Shown piece after piece: positions 1 to 7,447 of a stretch of 64,000 nt of DNA; the first letter of the stretch is position 1; each line of letters starts with the position of its first letter. The position numbers were made by a program, and so were the translations under genes. Under the pieces are notes generated by a model. It did not search any database, had not been told where the DNA came from, and saw only the letters and a list, made by a program, of their open reading frames with translations. This DNA is from Paraspadella gotoi (taxonomy: Eukaryota; Chaetognatha). The DNA is taken from NCBI GenBank assembly GCA_051294375.1, contig JBJCIZ010000744.1:624264-688263 (forward strand), read 5' to 3'.

Positions 1-177
1 GACTGTCACTGATGCGGTTACCCTAGGACAGTCTCGCTTTGCAAACGCAAAGGGAAGTTGTTAGTACTGTGGCTGGAACACAACGCTTGGGATGGTGTGT
101 TCCCCCTCTGAGCCAATGAGATTGGCTGAACGATAATGTATGTGAGGCGGTGTGAATAAACCGCTACACTCTGCTAT
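1..177. repeat. Fragment of interspersed repeat (inverted relative to copies at 4240-4466)
   Basis: Downstream of the last visible sirtuin exon. The stretch around 95-165 contains the reverse complement of the motif set seen in the NAPA intron at 4240-4466: a CACCGCCTCAC block and, about 35 bases away, an ATTGGCT block. I see no coding exon here; the remaining sirtuin exons must lie to the left of the window. Confidence 0.5.
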
Positions 178-1367
178 TTATGCCGTCAACATCAAACACG
201 CATCGATTATCGCCTCACCCAAAAGCGCCATAAAGGGAGAAACTGTCCCGGCCTTTTCCCTGTTGATCAACAACCGCGGACAATCCCTCCCGACTTGATC
301 GATCATGGAGGCGAAAGGCTGCACCACTAGCGAGGTCCCCATGATAATGAGCAGGTCGCAGACAGGCAAATCCGCTTGGACTCTCTTGAAGAACCGCTCG
401 GGAAGATTCTCGTTGAAGAATACGATATCGGGCTTGACAAGTTCGTTGCATTCCTCGCACGAGGGCGTTCGGTCCTCCATCACCTCTTGCTTGAACCACT
501 CGCGCGAATAGGGCCGTCTGCAGCCGAGACAATGGGCGCCCTTCATCGACCCGTGTGCCTCGACGACCCGCTCCTCAGACATTCCGGCCATCATTTCCAG
601 CGCGTCCACGTTTTGAGTGAAGGACCGTAGGAGCAGACCCTTTTGTTCCAGCAAGCGCTGGAAGTAGTGACTGACGGTGGGTTTGACCTCGGCGGCGAGC
701 AGCTCCTTGGCGAGGAAGAGAAAAGGCTGCGGGTTGGCCATGAAGTAGTTGATCTCGAAGAGGGACTGCGGGTTGTCGAGTTGAAACCGTTCCGCCATGG
801 TGTCGTAGAGGCCGCTGCCGGGGCTTCGAAAGTCCGGAATCCCTGCGGAGGTGGAAATCCCGGCGCCGGTCATGAAGCAGATCTTGCGGCATTCGCCGCC
901 GGAAATGTAATCAGCGACGCCTTGAAGGCTGAGGTTGCCCTTGAGGCGCGATAGTGGGTCGAAACGGGGGGCAGTGTTGGGAGAGGCGCCGGCGTCGTCG
1001 TCGTCGTCGGCATCGATATCCAGCGCAGCTGAAGAGACGAATGGAATAATTGGACACCAACGGAATCGGTTAAATTCATAATATTACTGATATAACTGAT
1101 ATCAGACCAAAATGTGACAAGTTCAACGTTTTACTTAGTAAAACAGGTAAACGAGAATCGTCTCCACTCACCGAACCGGCTATGGACCCACTCCAAAAAG
1201 CTCTCCCTCTCCGAACGAGCCTTATCACTGTCATCGCGCGCAGAATCTCCGTCGGTCGTAGAACTCTCGTTTTGTTGAGTATCGTCGTCGTCATCGTCGT
1301 CGTCGTCTCGGCGTTTGACGGCTTTGTTTTTGTCCTTCTTCTGAATCTCATTGTTATTTTCGGACAT
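178..1367 (-). CDS. SIRT2: SIRT2-type NAD-dependent protein deacetylase (3' end off window)
   Basis: Class I sirtuin, an NAD-dependent lysine deacylase. Exon 1 is 1172-1367, starting at an ATG at 1367 and encoding an acidic Asp-rich N-terminus; its GTGAGT donor joins in phase to exon 2, which begins at 1028. Visible motifs in order: GAGISTSAGIPDFRS (NAD-binding loop), TQNVDALE, the catalytic His in VEAHGS, a CxxC pair (CLGC) and a second CxxC (CEEC) for structural zinc, then GTSLVVQPFA and LLINREKAG. The reading frame stays open to a stop at 178, but a GTGAGG donor after position 219 falls at the place where vertebrate SIRT2 continues into its last alpha helices. The true C-terminus is therefore probably in exons beyond position 1. 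SIRT3 is an alternative, but the acidic cytosolic-type N-terminus and absence of a mitochondrial presequence favour SIRT2. Confidence 0.9.
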
Positions 1368-1416
1368 TTCTTTCTGTTAATTTTTTTTTTTTTTTGGATC
1401 AAAAGAATTTAACGTA

Positions 1417-1562
1417 TGATCTACTATACTATACCAAATTTTGTAATTCAGTCTCAGCACTGATGATGAACGAAATACACGTTCGAAACATGTCTGCTAC
1501 CATTTAAATAAAAAATTCGTTGTGAAAAACTGAAAATTGTTATTTCGTCTGATCTACTATAC
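1417..1562 (+). mobile_element. Short retroposed element with hammerhead-like core, 13-bp TSD
   Basis: The 13-mer TGATCTACTATAC occurs exactly at 1417-1429 and 1550-1562 and brackets a 120-base insert, as expected for a target-site duplication. Inside are CTGATGA at 1460-1466, a perfect 5-bp hairpin GAACG/CGTTC (1468-1472 with 1480-1484), and GAAAC at 1485-1489 followed by ATGTC. The TGCT that follows (1495-1498) is complementary to AGCA at 1456-1459 just before CTGATGA. That is the order of a type I hammerhead with a minimal stem III, as described in Penelope-like elements. One extra T (1467) separates the core from stem II. It lies between the sirtuin and GTSF1 genes. Confidence 0.65.
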
Positions 1563-1765
1563 ATAATATTTCATTCGATATATAAAAACCATCGGGTAAA
1601 AATAAAATTGCTATGCGATTTTTAGTTCAATGTAAATTCTGGAATTTGGAATAAAATTTATCGTAACCACGGAAACGGAAACTCGAAAGGCGTAGTACGA
1701 ACTTTCCTTTGCCCCACCCAAACTCTCATCCTCTCTCGCTCTCGCTCTCTATCTCTCTCAGAACA

Positions 1766-2826
1766 TCAACTAAAGTCCTCAACGTCGTCCAACCCCATAC
1801 TTCCAATTCCACTCGTATCAATCGAATCGAGGCGACGGCGATAGTCGGACAGGGCTGGCCTTTCGGCGAAGGCGTCCAGAGCCGCCGGCAACTGTTTCAA
1901 GATTTCCCGATAACGCGAAAGATTAGAGACGAACCTGATGCAAACCGACGCTTCAAACAAAACTCTAAAAGGGAGAGATGGTGCGGAAACGTTTTATATT
2001 TCAATTGAAAAGATTCTCACGGTTTGGCCGATTTGAAAGAACCGCACGAGCTTCCGAACGACGTTGTCGAGATGGAACTCAAACACTCGACGTCTTCGAT
2101 ATCGCTCTTCGGAAGGGGGGGCGGGTTCGGAAGGGGGGGCGGGTTCGTCTGAGGGGCCGATGGTCTTTTCGCTTCATCGGCAGCCTTTTTCACCTCAGCA
2201 TCCCAATCCTCCTCGGAGGGAACTTCCACCGAATCGGAATCGATGCGCTGAACCAGGCCCTTACCCTCGGCTGCGGCGGTTATAGGAAAGTTCGGGGGGG
2301 GGAGAGGGAGAGAATATATTAATTCGACCATGAAAATTTTTAAAAAAGTATCAAATGCGTAAAAAGAATGCGAAGCGAACAAAAACCTCTCGAGTAAATA
2401 TTCTTTTCGATGGTAAATCTGTCCGGACAACGTGACTTGTGAAAATTAAACTCGGTCGCAGGAACGTGATGCCTTTTCGTCACGAGCGGCCAAAGTATCA
2501 TCGATTTAATCAACTCAACTCATTCGAAATTTTTCATATTCGGTAACGAAAATTCCTCTTTGTCGACACTCACAAGGAATTGAAAGGACATTCCTTGAAG
2601 TCTTTGACGCCTTTCCAATTATTCCTCTCCACCGCGAGATGGTAGGGCATTCGCTTGGCTCGAATCATGTGCGTCTGCGGGGAGTATTGATACAACCCGT
2701 TGAGAAAAGAGTGGAACAAAAAAGAACAAAAAATATACTAAATTAAGAAAAAGAAGACTAGACCTTGTCGTAAGGGCACTGAACCAAATCATCGGGACCC
2801 AAATCGGGAAAGTACACCTCCGCCAT
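1766..2826 (-). CDS. GTSF1: GTSF1/Asterix-like CHHC zinc-finger protein
   Basis: Small protein of the U11-48K/GTSF1 CHHC zinc-finger family; GTSF1 (Drosophila Asterix) is a cofactor of PIWI-piRNA silencing. Five exons, 2764-2826, 2574-2674, 2387-2472, 2021-2270 and 1766-1964, sum to 699 nt (232 residues). The protein begins MAEVYFPDLGPDDLVQCPYDK, matching the GTSF1 N-terminus. Finger 1 reads C-P-Y-D-K-T-H, then H in PYHLAVERN, where the expected fourth ligand Cys is Glu. Finger 2 (CPFNSLHHVPATEF, then H and C) is complete. The acidic EEDWDAEV motif after the fingers also matches the family. A proline-rich PPPLPN direct duplication and a Ser-rich tail follow. The exon 3 acceptor has a weak pyrimidine tract, so that junction is the least certain. 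Confidence 0.85.
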
Positions 2827-3209
2827 AGGTACGCTCGGCGAAGAGGGACGCGACGAAAGAGAGGCGGGGTTGGACAGGGAGCGGCGGGAACAAAAAAGAT
2901 AGCGTTCGAGTTTCGCCGTCGACGATAGATAGGCCTCGAAGGAGACAATATCACAGAAGCTGCGAGACTAAATTTTAAAAGATCATATTTCAAAAATGTT
3001 TGGGAAATGAGAGTGGGGGAATTAAACTTCGCCGAATTCGAAATTTACAACGCGCAGTAAATTAATATCGGCGTCATTTTTTTAGGTGACGGGTAGGAGA
3101 GGGGGAGGGGGGTAGGGAAGGGGGTAGGGTAGGGGGAAGGGGTGTGCATCTTTTCGCTATTGGAGGAGGGCGGGGTCCGCTATATTAACCATTCCTTCCT
3201 TTCCCAACT
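2827..3209. other. Intergenic GTSF1-NAPA, with G-rich tract
   Basis: Spacer between the GTSF1 start and the NAPA stop. It contains a plus-strand G-rich tract at about 3085-3142 with at least five runs of three or more G separated by one to three bases, which could fold as a G-quadruplex. No coding exon seen. Confidence 0.6.
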
Positions 3210-4879
3210 TCATTTCAAATCCAGTTCCTCCGTCATGAGTTTCTCCTTGACCGTCCATACGTGGGTGAGGGTCCAGCGGTCGAGCTTGGTGATCGTCTCG
3301 TACTTGGCGACGGCTTGGGAAAATGCCTCCACGTCGTTTTCCTCGGCGGCCTCGGCGAGGGCTCGAACGAGCACGTTCTCGCGGCAGCCGACGAAGGCCG
3401 GGTGCTGATCCTCGTAGCGATCGAGTGCGGCGCGGGCCGAGGTGGGGTCGGAGCAAAGATGCATGAGGGCGCTCTTGAAGTAGACGTCCTTGGCGCCCCA
3501 GCGGAGAAGGTGGTGGTCGGCGCGGGTGGTCGCCACCTTGAATGGTAAGGCGGAGTAAGGTTATTTTATTATTTTTTCAATACTTACCAAAACCAAAAAC
3601 GGAAATCATTCGAAAAATCGCTCAAACATGAATGATTTTTCCATTTCCTTCACCTCCTCGTAGATCCCGATAGATTTCATGTAGAGTCGGTCCAAAGCCG
3701 CGTAGTCGGCCACTTTCAAGAGGCACTTGGTGGCCGAGGCTTCCGAGTCTCCGTCCTCCTTGAAGTATTCCGCGGCGCGGGCGTAGTTGCGGCCGGCGGC
3801 GGCGTCGTCGTTGAGAGACTCGCTTAGTTCAGCCATCGCCTGTCGGAGGAATAAACTGATTTCAAAACAGATATGACAGACAAAACAGAAAGACAAAGAA
3901 AAGAGACGACGAACTTGAAAACAGATATGACAGACAAAACAGAAAGACAAAGAAAAGAGACGACGAACTTGAAAACAGATATGACAGACAAAACAGAAAG
4001 ACAAAGAAAAGAGTCGACGAACTTGAAAAGTCTTGCCAGCTCTCGCGTACTTCCCGGCGTCGATGAAGAGATCGCCGGCGGTCTGCCAAAGACGAAGAGC
4101 TTCGGGAGGATTGACTTTTTTGTAGGAAACGGCGGCGTCGCCGAGGTAGGCCACTTGCATGTGGGGGCGTTTTAATCTGCGTAAGGAAAATTTAGAATTG
4201 CGTAAAAACTCTTGGAAAACTTGTTAATTGCGGGGAATCATAAGTAAATCTGAACACTGTGGTGGTATATTCACACCGCCTCACTTATGTTTCCATTCAC
4301 AGGTCCCAGGAGAGATTTCACAATCCCAACCTTACATTTTTCATTCTATCCTAAGTAAATCTAAACACTATGGCGGTATATTCATACCGCCTCACCTATG
4401 TTTCCATTAAACTAATCCCATTGGCTCACAGGAAGAATGCAACATCCCAACCTTACATTCTATCCAGTCCTACAGATTTCCCTCTGAGAGTCGGAAGCCC
4501 CTAAAACCAACGGGTGAGATCATGTTCATCATTATCATCAGGAGCATCATCATCATCACACTCAGCAGGGCATCGCAAAAAGCTCACATCCTTGTGACTT
4601 TTACCTGCTCGCCATTTTGGCGGCGTTGGCGAAGGCCAGTCCGGCGCGATCCCAACGCTGCGCCATCTTGAATTTGTTGGCCGCCTGGACGTAGAGGGAT
4701 TCGGCTTCGTCGAGCGCCTCGCCCTTTCCGGTCAGCGTCCCCCAGAAGCCTTTGACGGAGACGCACTTGGACTCTGCCTGAGCGAAGAGCTCCTCGCCTA
4801 GGATGGCCGGGTCGCCGGCTTGGTCAAGGTTGCTCTTCTTGCCACGACCGTATTTGGCGGCGATGGCGGCGCTTGCCAT
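3210..4879 (-). CDS. NAPA: Alpha-SNAP (NSF attachment protein)
   Basis: Adaptor that binds SNARE complexes and recruits and stimulates NSF for SNARE disassembly in membrane traffic. Four exons, 4605-4879, 4023-4176, 3654-3839 and 3210-3536, sum to 942 nt (313 residues; vertebrate alpha-SNAP is about 295). TPR-like helical repeats are recognisable: YVQAANKFKMAQRWDRAG, AAVSYKKVNPPEALRLWQTAG, ATKCLLKVADYAALDRLYMK, GAKDVYFKSALMHLC and AAEENDVEAFSQAVAKYE. The C-terminus ends in EELDLK, like the family's acidic-Leu tail that activates NSF. The N-terminus has about 25 extra residues. Intron 1 (4177-4604) holds a duplicated repeat. Intron 2 (3840-4022) is 183 nt, stop-free, and contains a triplicated 54-bp unit that includes the donor site. 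Confidence 0.93.
3868..4029. repeat. 54-bp minisatellite, 3 copies, across NAPA exon 2/intron 2 donor
   Basis: Three near-perfect head-to-tail copies of a 54-base unit beginning ACAGATATGACAGAC on the plus strand. The last copy overlaps the 3' end of NAPA exon 2, so the donor sequence CAA|GTTCGTC is present three times. Because 54 is a multiple of three, all copies stay open in the NAPA frame and encode an 18-residue repeat (VRRLFSLSFCFVCHICFQ). Confidence 0.85.
4240..4466. repeat. Tandem pair of ~113-bp repeat units in NAPA intron 1
   Basis: Two diverged copies, about 4240-4352 and 4353-4466, each beginning TAAGTAAATCT and containing a near-palindrome of the form GGCGGTAT-att-CATACCGCC, then CACCTATGTTTCCATT and CAACCTTACAT. 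A related inverted fragment is at 95-165. The internal palindrome suggests a non-autonomous hairpin element. No protein is encoded. Confidence 0.6.
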
Positions 4880-4950
4880 TTTTTTATGTGTTAGTTTTTA
4901 AAACTTAAAAAGATTTAAATCGAAATTCCAAAAATTGGGATCAAGAGACG

Positions 4951-4975
4951 NNNNNNNNNNNNNNNNNNNNNNNNN
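4951..4975. other. Assembly gap (25 N)
   Basis: Run of 25 N immediately before the left arm of the inverted duplication. It marks the join between the NAPA upstream region and inserted gap-fill sequence. Confidence 1.
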
Positions 4976-5154
4976 AAGGGAGATGTATATATTAGCCATC
5001 AATGGACGCTCACTTTAAACTGAGGGGAATTGAAGAATTAAATTGTTGGTGGAAGTAGAACTATTGTTAGACACAACTTTGAACCTTGGAACCGTCAACT
5101 TCTGCTATTTGTAACTTGTTTATTATTATTTAATCATTAGTTAGGTTACTTTTT

Positions 5155-5340
5155 ACTTTCGCCGACCCGGGTGTAGGAGGTGCGTTAGGGTTAAGGGTGG
5201 TTTAGGGTTAGGGTTAAAAGGTTAGGGTTAAGGGTAAAGGTAATTAGGTATATATTTTTTGTAAAAATTTTTGTTTAAAAGTAAAAATATTTTTAAATAA
5301 GTTTTTCAAAAGCCGCTCAACGCGCGGTCGCGAAATGGAG
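5155..5340. mobile_element. TIR element with telomere-like repeats, copy 1
   Basis: Starts ACTTTCGCCGACCCGGG and ends near GCGCGGTCGCGAAA, an inverted, degraded copy of the termini at 8775-8956 and 47737-47860. The interior carries several TTAGGG and TTAAGGG units. It lies in the left arm of the MPPE1 inverted duplication and is the counterpart of copy 2. Confidence 0.65.
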
Positions 5341-5364
5341 TAAAATTAGATCTCAGTTTATATT

Positions 5365-5780
5365 GCCTTAACGCCATTTTTAGCTGATTATCGTTAATTT
5401 ATATTATTATTAACCTGTCATTTTTACTGATTATCCTGGTTAATTTATATTATTATTAACCCATTTTATTGATTATGCGTTATTTATATTATATTAACCA
5501 CATTTTACTTGATTATCGTTAATTTATATTTATTATTAACCCATTTTACTGATTATCGTTAATTTATATTATTATTAACCCGATTTTAACTGATTATCGT
5601 TAATTTATATTTATTATTAAGCCATTTTACTGATTATCGTTATTTATATTATTATTAACCCATTTTACTGATTATCGTTTAATTTATATTATATATTAAC
5701 CATTTTACTGATTATCGTATAATTTATTTATTATTAACCCATTTTACTGATTATCGTTAATTTATATTATTATTTAAGCC
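5365..5780. repeat. AT-rich ~39-bp tandem repeat, ~10 copies
   Basis: Repeating unit approximates TTTTACTGATTATCGTTAAT followed by TTATATTATTATTAACCCA, with many one-base indels between copies. The corresponding stretch in the right arm (about 8625-8755, reverse complement) has only about three units. Copy number therefore differs between the arms. Confidence 0.8.
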
Positions 5781-6990
5781 CCCCGAAGCAGCGAATTGAG
5801 AATGGAATTGAATCTTCTTTGTTCGGTTTTTCCCCGTCAGGTCGTCTTCCTCCTGGTGGCGTGTATTGACGAAGGGAGTGGGTGGACGACGAAGGATGGC
5901 GCGAGTATCTCCGCGCTTCCGCTCCATCTTCCGTCGAGACGCCGACGTCCCTCTCGTCGTCGTCCCTGGAAATCACGACGTCGGGTTTCACCACGTCGTC
6001 GCGGCCGTTCCCGTATGTGTGGGTTGTTTCTTTTGTTTTCTCACGTTTTGTTTTGTTTTTTGTCGAACCGGAGGGTAGTTTTCTCTCTCTTTATTCAAAC
6101 GATATTTGTGTTGAGTTCGGAGACATATGATGACGTAACATAACATATTTCTTCGATCATGAATCAGATCTGCGATCTCGATTCTCCGACGTCTTCCCGT
6201 CCGACGAAGTCGGCTGCTTCGTTCTCAAAACGTCACCTTCGTCCTCATAAACTCGATGGCCTTCGAAGGCGACGACTGCAGCCTCTGCCGCCGCGCCGAA
6301 ACTCAGCTTCGCTCCGTCGCCCGTGACCTCGAATGCGCCCGTCGCGGCTCTGCGAAACCCTGCAAACCTCGGCCCCGGCGAGAGCTTCCCCATCGCCGCC
6401 CGTCCTGCTGCAGCACTTTCCGCTCTTCCGCCGCAGCGACGAAAGCTGCTCCGAGCCCGACGAGGCGCGCCCGCGGAGAAAAACCACGCCCTTCGGGAGA
6501 AATGGGATTGCGTTTCGCGAGAATCCACAGAGCGGATCCTTTCGCTGATCGAGCCTCGACTCATTCTTTCCGGACACACCCACCACGGATGCCTGACTCG
6601 CCACCCGTCGAGGGAGAGAGAGAGCGGACGTTAATTTTCCGAGTATTCCGTCAGCTCTTTTTCCTGGAGAAACAGGAACAACCCCGCGTTTCTCCTGACG
6701 GTCTTGTCCGCCAATAACTCCGCCGTCTCTAAGTGCTATTTGCCAGAAGAGTCCTCCGTTCTCTTCAACTATTCCGCCGGAAGTGCCTTCCTTTTCGCCT
6801 ACGCTTTGCTGCCGTGGGCGTGGCTGCGCCGTTTAGTCGCGTCCTTCCTTCGCCTCGTTCTCGGCGATCTGGGCAGAGGGGTCCGTTCGGTCGCTTGGAC
6901 CCGAAGACGAGAGAGAGATTCCGACTTTCGAAAAACAACTAACGACGATTTGGGGTTACTCCCTTACAAAATGAAGGGATTTTTTTATAT
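5781..6990 (+). pseudogene. MPPE1: Inverted partial copy of MPPE1 (exon 2 to 3' end), frame-broken
   Basis: This is the MPPE1 phosphoesterase coding region again, in the opposite orientation to the copy at 7448-8560. Recognisable pieces are DEGSGWTTKDG, DVPLVVVPGNHDVGFHH (metallophosphoesterase GNHD block), MAFEGDDCSLC, SGHTHHGCLTRH and SKCYLPEESS, but they fall in different frames because of one-base indels. The exon encoding the LADTHLL block is absent on this side. A 3' tail with AATAAA near 7057 follows. The indels do not match those of the other copy, so sequencing or assembly error explains them better than decay of a duplicate. Confidence 0.75.
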
Positions 6991-7390
6991 TTGATATATT
7001 TTTTAGTATTTTTCATTTATTAGTATGCGAACCCCTTCTTAGGTTTTTGTTCTTTGAATAAAGTTATTAAAACCACAAGTGCACTCCATAACCTAAAGTG
7101 CGCTACGAAACCGACTAGTCATGAATGTCAATAAACATGACGTTCACGTTTCTACTCCGAGTCTTAACCCCTCCCTAACCCCGGTCGGCGAAAGTAAAAG
7201 TAACCTAACTAATGATTAAATAATTAATAAACAAGTTACAAATGAGAGAAGTTGACGGTTCCAAGGTTCAAAGTTGTGTCTAACAATATCTACTTCACCA
7301 ACGAATTTAATTCTTCAATTCCCCTCAGTTTAAAGTGAGCGTCCATTGATTGGGTAATATATCAAATTCCCTTCTTATTCATTTTTGCTC
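6991..7390. other. MPPE1 3' tail fused to a copy of its intron region
   Basis: After the coding end there is an AATAAA at about 7057. From about 7147 the sequence switches to a near-identical direct copy of 8930-9155 (TIR-element end CCGGTCGGCGAAAGTAA, then a region containing AAGTTGACGGTTCCAAGG). The same block appears inverted at 4976-5160. A jump from a 3' UTR into intron sequence next to an N run is consistent with misjoined gap-fill. Confidence 0.65.
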
Positions 7391-7400
7391 NNNNNNNNNN
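7391..7400. other. Assembly gap (10 N)
   Basis: Ten N at the centre of the inverted duplication, immediately before the end of the minus-strand MPPE1 copy. Confidence 1.
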
Positions 7401-7447
7401 TCAAAAAAATCCCTTCATTTTGTAAGGGAGTAACCCCCAAATCGTCG

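Noticed and set aside
178-218. Stop at 178 as the true sirtuin C-terminus
   Set aside because: A GTGAGG donor precedes it, and the last residues do not resemble SIRT2; more exons are expected outside the window.
3606-4160. 184-residue continuous frame as the NAPA exon
   Set aside because: Homology to alpha-SNAP resumes exactly after removing 3840-4022, so the repeat is read as an intron, with retention kept as a finding.
5155-5260. TTAGGG repeats taken as a chromosome end
   Set aside because: Arrays are short, degenerate and inside a TIR element that recurs in introns at 8775 and 47737; genes continue on both sides.
5781-6990. A second functional MPPE1 paralogue
   Set aside because: Lacks exon 1, is broken by indels, is nearly identical to the other arm and is bounded by gaps.
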